Program-made: the position numbers and the translations under genes
DNA from: Haemaphysalis longicornis
Lineage: Eukaryota; Arthropoda; Arachnida; Ixodida; Ixodidae
Direction: 5' to 3'
Length of the DNA: 64,000 bases
Assembly: GCA_013339765.2 (NCBI GenBank)
Contig: CM023449.1
Coordinates: 225,403,212-225,467,211 of the forward strand
The notes under the pieces: model-generated
What the model was told of the DNA's origin: nothing
What the model saw: only the letters and a program-made list of their open reading frames with translations
Databases searched by the model: none
Part shown: piece by piece, positions 45,981 to 58,854 of the stretch
Position numbering within the stretch: the stretch's first letter is position 1
Layout: each line of letters opens with the position of its first letter

Positions 45981-46071
45981 CAATTTGAAACTGTGCAAAA
46001 AAACGGAACAAGAAAACGACGCCTTGTGTCGTCGTTTCCTTGTCTCGTCTTTTTGCGCTGTTTCGAATTTC
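45981..46071. repeat. Fold-back (long inverted repeat) element
   Basis: The left arm (45981-46021: CAATTTGAAACTGTGC ... GAACAAGAAAACGACG) pairs with the right arm (46030-46071: CGTCGTTTCCTTGTCTCG ... GCGCTGTTTCGAATTTC) over about 41 positions with roughly 35 matches. The loop is only about 8 nt (CCTTGTGT). Both arms contain an A- or T-rich core, so the element is a compact MITE-like fold-back sequence. No target-site duplication was confirmed. Confidence 0.85.
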
Positions 46072-46680
46072 AATAATAAGCTTTTTTGGCTATAAGCCTT
46101 CTAGCACGCAAAAATTAATGGCACCGGAATTTTAGGTCCGTGTGCGAAGAAACTAGGTAATCATCCGTTTTACACTAGTTTACAAAAGGGGGATAATTAG
46201 CATTTCCGATTCATATTTTCGAGGCGGCGTGACTTTGCCAAATGATCGAGCCAACCGAGGCTGTATCGCGTATGTGTTTTCTGGGAGCGATGAAAAAAAA
46301 AAAAAAACTAAAGTTGCGACCGCTTGAAAGAGATAAAGAATTTTAAAAATAGAAATGTTTGCCACAGCGGCGATAATTATAAATGAGGAAGCCCTGTCGC
46401 AAGGAAAAATTACTGTTAGGCTTCCACAGCTCCCCTTGGTAGCCAAGCAACCCATTTTTTCAAAAAGAAAACCGGTATCTTTTCTTCTTTTGGGAGTAAT
46501 CCCCTTTGAAATATGAATGGAGCAACTGTTCCTTTTTTTGGCCAACTTCTGTTTTTGGCTTATCAACTGCGTAGCTCTAGTGATTTGGGTGGTGCAATTG
46601 ATTTGTACTGGCTGCCTTGCTAACTGGCTGCCTCGCTGGCTGGCTGCGTAATTGGCTACCTCGATAACTGGCTGGCGGGC

Positions 46681-46681
46681 G

Positions 46682-46724
<43 letters not shown>
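46681..46724. repeat. (GGCT)n microsatellite
   Basis: About 11 copies of GGCT lie after degenerate copies from 46612. In minus-strand translation this gives the periodic PASQ peptide, which is an artefact. The degenerate left side shows the tract is older than its perfect core. Confidence 0.95.
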
Positions 46725-46725
<1 letters not shown>

Positions 46726-48678
46726 ACTCCTGTTCAAAGGAACAAAAAGAAGAATCCCTTTGTTTTCGGTTTGTCTTTGGGCTTTCTTGTTTGCTGACGG
46801 GAAAACATGCCTGCATTTTTGGGCGCGCAGATATGTCTAAACCAAAATTCCTATCAATGCAGATATTGGCATGCATGAAGCAAAGCGAGACATTAAAAAA
46901 AGAACCTCCACCAAGAGGCGGTATTCAACAGCAACAGAGGGAACAGAATGAAGCTAATTTTTCCTCCCAAAAGTGGGAACCCGGTTTACAGCACACGAAA
47001 CTCGACGATGGAAGGAACGTGCCGTATTGCGTGATTCTGTTATTTGCTTCATCCGTTTCTGTTTTCTCCGCTTTTTGCTAAGATTCGACGTTTGTGTACG
47101 GAGTGGCGTTCTGTGCCCCCACGCCCTCGGTGTCTCGTAAGCTTTTAAGGCTATTAGCGTGGCCGGTAGCTTTGATCTCTCTTCGGGCGCTGCTGTTACC
47201 GCCTGGCCTTCGCTTCCCGATTGGATCGACTCGCTTACGGAAATGACTATTGAGCTTTAGGAGTGCAACCAAACAGAGACCGCAGTGTCAGTGGGAGCGG
47301 AAAAAGGTAGCAAAATGAAATCAGGAATGGGGGCCCGGATTATTGTATTCGACTGCAAATAAATAAACAAACAAATACATAAACAAGGCCTGCTCATCTT
47401 GACCGAGGCGTACGAAACAATATCCATACCTACGCTGCGTGTTTCAAAATTCGATGTCAGCAAGAATTTCCCTGAAACATAATTACAGATATTAAGACAA
47501 TTTTCTTACGTGGAAAATGGTTCAAGTGGTCTGGGTGGTACAACGTCGGTGACATTGTCTATTTTGGTTTCAGGTTTTCGTGACACCAATTGTCTGTGAT
47601 CAAACGTCAGAAAGTCCTCGGTTATTTTCGAGACTACGGGACTGTGGTAACGCATCCAATGGTATTTTAAAACCGAATGTGGGACAAGAAAAAAAAAAAC
47701 ATGGGCTTAAATATAAGTAACACTGAAGGAAAGTCCGACCTGTGACATTTCTCGCGTGATTACATGTTCGCCTCTACTGCATAGAAAAGTGACCGTTGAG
47801 GCTTTGGATGATCGACATAACATTTCTTAGTTTTATTACAAGCAACCATTAGCCAAGTTTATATAAATGAAAAACGCTCGAACGCGGTTAAGTGTCGTTA
47901 AGCATAGGTAAGTTGGTTATTTATGGGGACACAAAACAGCGACGTATACAAAGCGCTACGGAATGTTGGTCGTGAATGTCTCAACAAATAAATAAGAGTA
48001 AACGCCCTACATACACCTCTTGGCGATGTCTTTCTAGTTTGCTGCATTCTCTCTGCTGTCTGAGCATCGTTGGCATGCTAGGGCCTTTTGGTTGGTGTTG
48101 GTTTCTCTGCTTAATGAGTGAGCAGCGTCGCTTAAGAGGCTTTCTCGCTATACTCGGTTTCGCTACCACCGTCTAACTCTAGAAACACTAGAACTGCAGT
48201 CAACCAATGGAAAGAGCACGCACAGCGGCAGCAGCCAATGACGGCCGCGGACGCAGCGACGACATTGCGCCGCAAAAATGACTCCCATTCCATTTGCTTT
48301 TATGTCGCGAAGCAGTAGTTTTAATTATTTCCCCAGTTGAGCGCTGCTCAAATTTATTGAAATAAAGTGTAGGTGGGCAACAGCGCGCGCGGTGAAGACG
48401 TGGAGAGGATTCGCGTACGGCGCCTCAACAGCCGCCCGTCATTGACTGCGCGTATCACCTGAGCCACGTATCGACTGTGTTAGGCTCGCACTGTTTGAAC
48501 CGGTTAACGCGACAACAAGATTCCCTCGTGTGCGTACTCGTGCAATGTGGTACACAGTGCAGGAGCCTCTCGTATAATTTTGCTGTTCCATCTCGTCCAT
48601 CCCCTTATCTGTCAGTCATCCTACATTTCAAATATTTTACTTCGCATTTTGGGGACTTGCGGCGCCGCAGCTCACGGG
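46725..48678. other. Unassigned stretch, no gene recognised
   Basis: ORFs are short and without recognisable domains. An AAATAAATAAACAAACAAAT low-complexity patch occurs near 47355-47390, and a poly-A run lies at about 47690-47699. Confidence 0.4.
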
Positions 48679-48776
48679 CGGTTTCGCTTTTCGTCTGCAC
48701 GTGAAAAGCAACGACCGCGGCCGTGATCGAACCCGCGTTTGTGGTCTCACGAGCACAACGCCTTAAATGAGCCATG
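48679..48776 (-). mobile_element. Degenerate tRNA-derived SINE fragment
   Basis: On the minus strand a B-box-like GGGTTCGATCAC (complement around 48725-48736) is followed by GGCCGCGGTCG and GCTTTTCACGTGCAGACG, in the order of the SINE at 49951-50184 (B-box, GGCCGCGGCGGCCGC, TTTTCTCATGGAGGCG). The A-box (GGCTCATTTAAGG) is decayed. Only the tRNA-like head and the start of the body remain. Confidence 0.65.
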
Positions 48777-49937
48777 AAGAGAAAATGCAAGTTGGTTTTA
48801 TTCGAAAGATTTCGTGTTTTATAGTGCCCCCAGCGCTTGTCCGGATACAAACGATGCTTTATTCACTGAGAAATTCCACAATTTAGGTTAAAATTTTTAT
48901 TTTCCCGCTAAATCGTTTGTTTTCGGCGTCTGCAATGACATCACAGGAACTGACCGCTCTGCAGCCTAGAATACCTTCATTCACGCATCCGCCGTACAGG
49001 GTAGAGACATGTATACGCTGGCGCCGCCATTTTGTGTCGCTCGCTCGCCGTCAAAGCAAGTCATTGAGTCAAAACCGCGCTAAAATTATTGCCACAACGC
49101 GGTTTACTGAAGAAGTTTGAATCATTCGTATTGTCTGTTTCGCGTTGCTAGATCTCGTGGGAAACGAAAAGAACAACGCGTTGAGCACGTTGGCCCAATC
49201 GCGGCGGCACGGGACCGTTGAAAGGTTGTCTCCACCTTGTACAGCGGTGGTGGTTTGTTCCCGCGTTTCTTTACGTTTCCCGAACCTAGATGGCGGCCAC
49301 CATACCGTGGCAAGCGTTTGGTTTGTTTTTGCCCGTATTTAAACCTGGCTTGTTTTTGTTCTGGGAGAAAATATTCATTCCCTGAAACAGTGCTCGCTCG
49401 ACAAATGTGGTCACGTAAGGCACCGTTGCTTGCGTCAATCGGCCAGTGTCGTCTGAGACAACCCCAAGCCCCGTAGTGCTGCTGCAGCTAAACCAGCTAA
49501 ACCAAGCATGCTGTGCGCAGTACGAACAGCAGTACGCATCAGTACTTCTATGTTTACATGTGCTTTCGTAACTTCCACTGTTTGTCCCATCATTCTTATT
49601 CCTTTGTAAAGAATGTGCCCTAAATTTACGCGCAAATCGCTCGTTCGGCTAGTTTGTAAGCTCTACCTAATTTGCGTCTGCTTCTGCCGGCCTACGCAAA
49701 TCGCAAAGCTGGCTCGAATGACATCATAGGTTCTGTTGCGGGAAATGAGCTGGTGGGTCGCATGGCCATTTCCTTTTTTCGTAATTATGTAGCTTATTTG
49801 ACCGAAGTTTATGTTAAAAGTGGTGTAAGTATGATTCTAACGAGGCAATCTTTTGAATGACCCAAACTTGTGTTTTCTCTTCATGGCTCCTTTAGGTCAC
49901 CGTGGTGGGTCACGTGGGTCAGGCTGCATCATAGACC
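48777..49937. other. Unassigned stretch, no gene recognised
   Basis: No domain-bearing ORF. AGATGGCGGCCACCAT near 49288 resembles a YY1-type core promoter motif, but no transcript evidence can be read from sequence alone. Confidence 0.35.
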
Positions 49938-50197
49938 AAAGAGATGTTTGGTGATTGATTGATTCAGGGGTTTAACGCGCCGACTCAACGCAGGTGACGA
50001 GGCGCGCCGTAGGGGAGGGCTCCGGACTAATTTTGACCACCTGGGGTCTTAAACGTGCGCCGAAATCTCGTTCACACGGGAGTTTTTGCTTATCGCCTCC
50101 ATGAGAAAAGCGGCCGCCGCGGCCCGGAATCGAACCCCGTGCTCAGCAGCACAACACCTCAGCCACTGAGCCACCGGGGCGGGTAAAGAGATGTTTG
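49938..50197 (-). mobile_element. Intact tRNA-derived SINE with 13-bp target-site duplication
   Basis: AAAGAGATGTTTG occurs at 49938-49950 and again at 50185-50197, flanking a 234-bp insert: a clear target-site duplication. On the minus strand the insert starts TACCCGCCCCGGTGGCTCAG, has an A-box TGGCTCAGTGGCTG (complement near 50159-50172) and a B-box GGTTCGATTCC (complement at 50127-50137), then GGCCGCGGCGGCCGC, GGTGGTCAAAATTAGTCCGG and CGGCGCGCC, ending in an (AATC)n tail (GATTGATTGATT on the plus strand, 49952-49963). This is a complete tRNA-head SINE of a type abundant in ticks. It would be transcribed by RNA polymerase III and mobilised by a partner LINE. Confidence 0.93.
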
Positions 50198-51880
50198 TGC
50201 ATTCGCATTCAGCTTCGCTAGCAAATGCCTGAGGGTAAAAGTCGTGAACGCCTGAGATGAAACCTTCGTGCTTGGGATATAGCGTGTAGTAGATGATCGA
50301 AACTGGTGAGAACTGCACACGTTATCACGCGTTGCTGGTGACGCTTTTTTGCGGAGGAAATCAAACCAACCTACCACGTTAAACTCTTCGCACTGTAAAT
50401 GTCTGTTTTCTTTATGCGTGTCTCTGTATTTTGGCGATACATTTGTTTCACTGCGCACGGAAGTGTAGATGATGTCTAGCCCAAACTGCTGCAGATCCCT
50501 AACGTTCCCGATTCGTCACGCGCGATCCAGTCAACTACCTCGATTTTTCCCCTATAACGTTAACTTTGTCCCTTGCTTTCCTACACATTCACTTGACGTT
50601 AATGATCGCTTGGGGGCTGAAGTGAAACACGTCTCAATCTCAACAAATCGATAAAAAAGTCGCGTTAAGGCTGAAAATTCCGCGTCAACGCCATTCACAA
50701 AAAGCTCGAATTCTTTGCATGCCGGGCTAGACACAACGCTGGGCGCTGACTTTTCGTAGAAGTGCTGCGGTCATCCCCGATTTCTGCCAGAACTTTCTCG
50801 ATTGCGGAGAACGGAAGACAGGGCGCTTACATCGAACCGCTGGTCTGGAAGAACACGAGAGACGAGGTGGAAAGGGAAAACGAAGACAAAGCAAGCAGCC
50901 GCGCTATACCCCGAACTTTCGTATCCACCGTAGCTGGCACCCCCATTACGATGCCTGACCGGCTCCCTCCTCGGTGAAAAAATAGTTGGCACAGCTCCAG
51001 CTGGAACCTGTCTTGACAGGAAGATTTGCATCAATCGGTCCCTTGTTCCGTCATCCATTGTTGCTCCAGATTTTTTGTTTCGCGATGCATTCCATGACGG
51101 ATGTTCCGACAGCGAGTCATTCCTTTTTCTTTTCGTGTTCACTTGAGTCTGCGAAAACAGAAGGAAGCGTAACGAAAGGGGGAAAAGATGAAGGTGGGGA
51201 TCGAACATAATGGAGACAGATTTGGCTCTCACAACAGGTTTATTGGTAGCCAAATGTTTAGGGAGGTATCAGACTAGAACAGGGAGCGCCGGTATGAAGG
51301 GAAATACTTCACAAACCCTTACGAAAGTTATATTTTGCGCTACTTTTTCTCGCGGGTTGTTTTCCAACGACAGGAATAGCCTGCCTAGTGTGAACGAACT
51401 TGTTCATTTTGTTGTTCGCCGTAAAATACTGAGGACGCCGCATTTTACGGCGAAATCACTTTCGCGAAAAGAAGCCCCAACGCACAAGAAGAAGGCACTG
51501 GAACTCGCGTGCGGAACGGGATAACCAGTTTACGACGCACGCACTATTAAAGCAGCCTTATTGGAAGCCTGTGGCCTTCCCGGCCGTGGTAATTTAAAAC
51601 ATCCTAGAAACGCTGCGCTCAGGCGCCAACGCAGTAGCTATACCTACATACCAAGCGTTTTTCCGCGTCGGTTTCATCATCCAGCTAAAACACTTAATGA
51701 AGGACAAATGTCCAGGTTTGTGGTAACAGGAAAGGGAACATGCACGGACACTCACCGGTTTAAGTGCAGTATCCGCTCAAAAATACAGCACCGTCTTACC
51801 TAATTGTAATTTGCATAATTATAATAGTAATTGTGCGGTAATATTAGTTCTTTTATGGATTAGAAAAAAATAGGTACGTG
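50198..51880. other. Unassigned stretch, no gene recognised
   Basis: The longest frame is a 160-codon minus-strand ORF (50771-51253) with no motif I recognise and no clear splice context. Other ORFs are shorter and lie on both strands. Confidence 0.4.
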
Positions 51881-51883
51881 TAT

Positions 51884-51938
<55 letters not shown>

Positions 51939-51939
51939 T
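51881..51939. repeat. (TTTA)n microsatellite
   Basis: 59 bp of uninterrupted TATT/TTTA repeat. It adjoins retroelement-like 3' sequence on its right. The IYLF periodic peptide in the plus-strand frame is an artefact. Confidence 0.95.
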
Positions 51940-52110
51940 GATACAGACCATTGAGAGGCCAGTCCCAACACGCATTTGCATAGCGAATCAAAGCAGGCGA
52001 GAAAAGAAAACGAAAATCCCGAAAACAATGAAACGTAATAACATCATGACTGGAGATGCAAGAGTACTGCTTGTGAATTCCTTTCAGATATCGAGCCTAG
52101 AAAATAAATG
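51940..52110 (-). mobile_element. Possible non-LTR retroelement 3' end
   Basis: On the minus strand GGACTGGCCTCTCAATGGTC is followed by TGTATCATAAATAAATAAAT, a UTR-like end running into an (AAAT)n tail in the style of CR1/L2-type elements. No coding motif survives in the sequence upstream, so the length and clade are unknown. Confidence 0.4.
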
Positions 52111-54096
52111 AAAGAAATGAAAGTTTCAATTCCCACATTTGCCTAAACAATTCAGCAGTATTTTCAGATTATTTATTTTTGTAATTACTTTTACGCTCTG
52201 CGTTTGTCAGGATGTTAACACGCCCTGGATGCGGCGCACGCGTAAGTGGCGCCTGTTTAAATCACCGCTATTTCGCGCGTTTTCCGCGTGAGAGTAGCGC
52301 GGATATCGCAGGCATTCGGCGACTGCCCATGATTGGTTTTATAATGACGCATTCGGGAAAAGTGGGCCTCTCTTCCCAATGCCCTGCTTGACGGGGAACA
52401 AAAACGCCTCGTTCTGTGCGCCCGTCTCTTACAGCTTCACAGCCACTGCTACATGATTGCGAGCCTCTGGGAAACCACATCGCTACTTTTTCTTTCACGC
52501 GATTGTGATTTGCAGTACAATTGGTCTGTACAAAAGAAAAAAGTGGAACGAAAGAAGCGCCACGACATTGTGAGGATTGAGGGGAAGACATTGGGGAGGA
52601 ATCAATGTTAGAAGCGTTTTTTTTTATATAAATAGGAAGGATCGTCATCACTTGTTCGGACGCGGAGTGATGTGGGCTTGAGGGCGCTATTACATGGAGA
52701 ATGTGCATTAGAGGCATAGAACAGGGCCTACAGGAAAAGCTATTTCGTAGAAAGATGGAGCAAAGCGGGTGAAAAATAGGGGTGATTAAAATGAACACAG
52801 ACACGGCGTGTTCTTACACCGCTCACACTGACTTGTGCCGTATTGAACTGTCCGTCATTTGTGTGGGTGTCGAAACATGTAAGGTTAGAAATCCTATTTG
52901 CGGTCAAACTTATGTTAAAGGCGAACTTGTGAGAGCGACAAGTATTGCCTAAAATCTGTGTTACGGTTAAGGTTAAAAGGCGCAGTTTTTTGTCGCGAGC
53001 TCATCCGGCCAGTTTACTCTATCAAATCAACCAGAATCATATTTTATTCGGCATTGTCGTAACGAACGGTAGGAGCACAGAAAAGAAATCGAAATGTTGA
53101 GCTTTACGGGATCTGTACCACTTGACATACACATATATTTCTACGAACAAATTAAGTTACATGGCTTCGTTTCCCTCTATGAATAGTGTTGGGTAGTGTT
53201 TGGTAATGCTTTGTTTGGTAATGTTTTATGAAGTTCAATCGCAAATACAGTGTCAATTGTTCGCCATTGAAGATTGTTTGGCCACACTGCCTTTATGAAA
53301 GATTTGACGACGTTCTCATTAAAATGCGTTGACGCCATTAGGGACAAGATTATTGATATACTATTATAAATTGTAATTTTTTCTATACACGTAATTATCC
53401 TTCCCGCGCAGGCTAACTTGATTGCTTAACATTGAAATATTAAGTGCGCACCAGCATGCAGGTGACCGGTTAGAATGGTTGCATCCAATGTTACTTGATT
53501 GGGGAACACCATCTGTGTTCTAATAATGTGTTTAGAATTCTTGCGCACTTAGCGGAACTAGCATGTTTTTGAGCTAGAGTTTGAGCTAGACACCGATGCG
53601 TAAGAAAGTGCGTCCAGATTGAGCTTTGTTCGCCGATTCTTGGATGCGGAGATGTCCCGTAACAAAAAGTGGCAAAAAGTAAATGCTAAGCTTTCAAAAA
53701 TTAAGGAAAAACCTATTGGGGAAGAACGTCCAGAGAGGCAAGGGACGAGGCCATCCCCCGAGAAAAGCAGATATATTTAAAATATTTACAGAGAACCGTT
53801 CTCAGCAGTCATCTTGATGCGTCGCCTAGTCGTCTTCGTCTTCTTCTGCGTGTGCGTTTGTTGAGCTCGGCGCCAGCTTCATCTGCGACTTCTACGAAAG
53901 TTGCTATACCTATGTTATCCACAGAAACGAACTAAAATGTGTCGTAAATAAAACTTCAACCAAGTATATAGCGTTTAAATACACAAATTTGCAAATTCTT
54001 TTTTGAATTTCCCGCGGCATGGTCACCGCAGCATGCTCTGCCGGCGAAGCGATGTATGGCATCACGCGGGCACACGCCTCGGCGAAAAAAAAAAAA
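52111..54096. other. Unassigned stretch, no gene recognised
   Basis: A 178-codon minus-strand ORF (52268-52804) shows no domain motif. The rest is AT-rich with very short ORFs. A poly-A run at about 54084-54096 abuts the next mobile element. Confidence 0.4.
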
Positions 54097-54703
54097 TCAC
54101 GCCATATCCACGGAATGAATGATGATAAGTGGGGCGAAGCTCGAGAGGGGAGATTCATCGGTAACCGTAACTCTCCCGTGAAAGTTCGCCCCATTACACA
54201 ATTAAGAAAGACGTAAGACTGTGTGCGTACATTGTACAAATCAACTTTTATTTTCGGAGTCAATGCTCCCAGGCCCAGACCTGGTGAAAGACCCCGCGCC
54301 ATCGAGGACTACCCCGCACCTCCACCACAATTTGTCACGTAGGATGGGACACAACGGTAAAGAAAGAACTTTTATTTAGTGCGAACTTGTGCCCGAACAA
54401 GACGAGAGGAAACGAGCAAAGGTCCTTGCGTCTCGTTCGATCTCCGAGAACGGACTGCCTGCCGGCCCTTCGTGGCGTGCTCTCTTGCGTGATCTACCCC
54501 TCGCAGTGCACGTGCGCTCGCGCCTCCGTTGGCGAACACAGGCAAGCTCGCGCTCCCGGTGCCGAGTTTGCGCTGCCGGTTGCATCCGGTTCTTGCGCGT
54601 GCAACGCGGCCCACTTTGCGACATCTCCGAAAGCATGCAGCGGTCACGCACCACGAGACACAATGGATGGACAGACCCATGGCTTTAGGAGCTTCGCCCC
54701 TAA
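54097..54703 (-). mobile_element. Second member of the 0.7-kb element family
   Basis: Its ends are homologous to those of the element at 38663-39355. On the minus strand AGGGGCGAAGCTCCTAAAG then CATGGGTCTGTCCATCC matches the left end there, and CGGTTACCGATGAATCTCCC, GAGCTTCGCC and CCGTGGATATGG match the right end (about 80-85 percent by eye over 40-75 bp each). The interior is unrelated by eye and lacks the VRxREAxA ORF. On the plus strand it runs TCACGCCATATCC ... CCCCTAA, preceded by a poly-A run. It contains a GC-rich central block with open frames on both strands and no known domain. Confidence 0.75.
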
Positions 54704-57700
54704 AAATAACACTCGCAGTCCTGCCCTAATAAACTAGGGAAAACACACTCTTTTTTGACGTTTATTGAAATGTACAAAAAACACCCGGGAGTCTCTTGAA
54801 ACCCTAAAACCAGCATTTTAATCAAACTCAGCAACACATCGCAGCCGCACACCTAGACGCCCACATATTCGGCCACACAAGCGTAGATGTCCTCTCAAAT
54901 TATTTTCTTTCTATTTTGGCGGGAGGTCTAAAACGTATTTTCTGCGATGAGCAAGTTTGCCTAATTGCTTTCAGGTAAAAAGTCAAGTTTGTAATAGAGT
55001 TTCTCCATAGAAATTTGCGAACGTCTTTCTTTGGTGACGTTACATGTACATCTTGCAAAATTAGAAAGTAAACAAAGTTTAGAAATAAAAAGAACATGCG
55101 TCTGCATTCCATCACTCTAAAGGGAAAATACTCTGGGGATTCTCTGTCGTGACCTGCCTTTTTGTTGAAATTAGTCCCGTCCCCAAGAGGAAGGCGCAGA
55201 CATTTGAGATTTTCTCACGAACTACGAATGATACTTCTGTATATTTTTTACAGCTGTCAGCACTGCCAATAAACTTTCGGTAAACAACAGCTTGATAAGC
55301 TGGGTCATTGAATGCAGAACACATGGCAAAAGAACGTACTTTATTTACATTACTGATACCGTATTGTTCCCACAACGATTGCTGAAGAAGCTTCCCTTTG
55401 AAACAACGTCTCAGTTATTCGAAATGTATTTTTTGTAAAATGGCCTTATCCCATAAATACCTTTAGAGGTGAGCAGTACGTCCAACTTTCACTCAGGTGG
55501 ATTAATGGGTCAGTTTTGTCGGCTATACAAGATAGTTGGCATAGAGTTTACTCTTTATAAAAATTTCTAAATTTCTATTCAATCACAATCGCATTTCTTA
55601 GTAACCGCGAGGAATGCTTACTGGCGCGAGCCGGCTCAGACGGCCTGCAGCAAAATGGGAAGAGGTGATGTCCGCCGAAATCGCTCTGTGCACTCTTTGC
55701 TCCTATGCTTCGAGCCCCCTGCCTCTTCCTGATGCGTTCAGCGATCCACATTCAGTTCCATCTTGAGAAAAGAAGTGCTCGCGTCTATACAACTGCAAAT
55801 GAAAAGATCTCGCTGAAAGGCAGACGCAGCCTACCTCTCTTCTTTTCCGCCACTTCATTTCCGCGCCTGTTTTTTCCGCTTTTGTATTTGGCCCTCCCAC
55901 TGTTTGCCACGCGTCGACCTGGTTACCATCTTGTTGGTTTATTTTTTGATCCAAACAATGAGCAGTTTACATACTGGGCTAAAAACACTTGCTTTTATAC
56001 CTTGCTGGTGCGGGAGGAAGCGGGTGTATAGACCGAATGTTTCTTTCAAGAAATTCAAGCTGTGCTCATAGAAGGTGAGCAGAAACTGGAATTTTTTTTT
56101 ACCAAGCGCCGAGCATGGGACGCTGTTCCCACAAACGTCTACTCAGTATTTGACTGCACTACGGCTTTTGTGCTGACTCGTGTTTATAGCGAGTGCAGGC
56201 AAATAGCGACACTGCTACATTGTATTCAGCGCTGCCCGTTTCTCTGTTTCACCGTGTTCGCTTTCCACAGGATAAAGGGACGCAGAAAAATAAAACCATT
56301 GGACCGTGGTGCGTAACAATGGCCGCCCGGTCAATACTAAATCATTGGGTATGGAAACGTTCGGGTTACTGTAGGACTATATAAACGCTTGTTTTTACTA
56401 CGGTATAAACTTGGGAGTATTGGCAATCCGTTATTAGGTACATCGCAAAAAATACACGTACGCAGAAGAGTGAATAGGGCAATCTCATTTTCATGTTTAC
56501 TAGTCTGCATCTGTGTTTTTTTCGCGCTGCACGCGAGAATAGTCCTGCTTTAACTAAAGAAAACCTTTGCACGTGCTTTATGGCTATTGTTGTGGTATTC
56601 CTAACAATTATAGTCTTATTATTATTAGCACTAGACCTATCCCTAGTGCCCAACTACACATGCGTCGTTTTTGGGTGAAAAAGTATTTATGGGAGTACTT
56701 TCAATGAAATTTTGTTGCAAGTCCAGTGACTGTCCTTGTGCATTGTCTCTCCTCTTGTGTAGCGCATTCTCACTGATTTTTTTTTTTCTGAACATCATGA
56801 GCCAAGAGGCCTACACGTCCTCTTTACTCAATAAACAAAGGCTTGGGGGATTTGTACCTAGAAACACAGCCCTGATGCTATATCTATTACATGCAAAAGT
56901 GTTATACACCAAAAATTGTGTTTATGTGTTTTCACTACCAACTGTATTTTGTTCGTTCGCAAAAAGTTTGTTTTATACACAATTTTAGAATGTGATTTTC
57001 TGCCTTTTTTTCTATCTTCTAAAGCATATGATGTTATTTTCTTTGGCATCAAAGATATTATCAAAATATCTTTCTGAGATGGTCAAATTTATTAAAAAAC
57101 ATTCAGTTTTTACACGTCGTACTAACTTATTAATGCGATGACACTTCTCTGGTGATTATACGGTGCTTGATTTCTGTGAAGATCTTGCGTTGTGTGTAGC
57201 GTACGTATTGCGCATCGGTGCACGAGGAAGGACACGCAATCCGCAAAACAAACAAAGCTCTAGCACTGCAAGCGCTATTACTTTGCAGGATGAATAAATA
57301 CCACAGAGCTGAAAAAGGCTGCAACGTGGATCAAATTAACGCCATTTCAAAGGCGCTAGCTCTGACATACGTTAATGTTACATTTTGGACCGACGTGTCT
57401 GTGTACGTGTATACGCAAAAAGAAATCAGAAAAATCAATGTCTGTGCTTTCTCTGTGCCCCTCATCGAAAATTCAGTCATCGCATAAATACTCACAGTAT
57501 ACGAATGATCAATATCAAATCGTAATACATTACACTTGCATTTTCTATTGTAAGCCATATACATGAAAATCGCGAGAATAAGGGCTGCAACCTCGTCCGT
57601 AGAACATTGGCGCAAAGTGTACCAATAAGAGAATTTATCGATGAATGCGAAGTGGGGTTGCGGGTAACTAAGTCGTTCATTATCCCGTACTGCATGAGAA

Positions 57701-58854
57701 ACAGGCTCTCCGAACTCCGCTAAAGCAGCTGATGCAAATGCAGATGCTCTCGTAAAAATTTCGATAACTAGGTCAAAGAAACTCCCACCGCTTGAAGAAA
57801 AAAAGCTACGATTACTTAGGAATAGAACAGAGTAACAGCGATTTTACGATCGCCGCGTTTGTATGCCCTGCAGTTCTTCCTTTTCTTTTAAAATCTCGAA
57901 CGATCAGTTCTGTCGTGGTTAGTAGCGCCTCAAAATACAAATATATGCTCTCCCACCCACGCATAGCATCCACCTGAGCACGGCACGATTGCTTTATTTG
58001 AAATCAGTGCAGTTCCTGTCGTGACTCCAAGCGTTTACCTGCTCTCGTTGGAACGTCGCTCATCGCAGACTCTTCGATTCCTTGAGCTCCCTGTTCCGTT
58101 TTAAGCATCGTACCCTCCCTCTCCGCAACTTGAGATAGCGGGACTCAAGTACACTTTTCAGGGCCGTAAACAGGATCCTGTTTTTTGACGGACGTTCAAA
58201 GGAGCTCAACTCGTCACGCACCCTGCGACGTCGTTATCTTTCCGGCATTTCGCGTTTGGAGGATATCGCTTCTGCCTGTGGCAAAATGAAAGAGCTTTGG
58301 GTTCCCGAAATATGCTTCTCCGAAACCATCCGCCAAGAAGCACGGCGCGCCTTTATATGGTTTTTTTTTGTCTTTGACGTTTGCTCTTCCTTCAGCCGAA
58401 ATGCTGATTACGCTCAGCTGGATACAAGGCACGCCATGCAGTGAGCTACCTATCACTGCAGCAATCATGGAATGGCCGAAAGTTCATATTAAGGAGAGCT
58501 TATTCTCTCCGTGCTTTTTCCATCGCATTTTTTAGAAAAACAGCCAGTTCCGTAATGCGTTACGGAGGAATCCGTACTTAGGTCATAGCTAAAAGTATAA
58601 AGCGAAATGACTATTGTAATGCCTATTTTTAAGAAACTGAGGAAAACGCGAAGCATTACGAAAGTTGAAGCTGTTGACAACCACGCACGCACGCACGTAC
58701 CCACGGAAACAAGCGTGTGCGCGCCCGTTTGTGTGTGTTTGTGGGGGTGGGGGATGGGAGGGTAACATCAGTAGATTGCGAAAAAGAAACAGGGATTTAA
58801 TACACACCCCCGCATTGATGAGAGCATTGAAAAAACAAGCTTGAGATGAGACGT
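54704..58854. other. Unassigned stretch, no gene recognised
   Basis: It becomes strongly AT-rich from 56.4 to 57.7 kb. ORFs are below about 110 codons and lack recognisable domains. No RNA gene or repeat family was noticed. Confidence 0.4.

Noticed and set aside
46180..46876. ORFs with PASQ repeats
   Set aside because: Translation of the (GGCT)n microsatellite.
52268..52804. 178-codon minus-strand ORF
   Set aside because: No recognisable motif and no supporting context. A chance frame is likelier.
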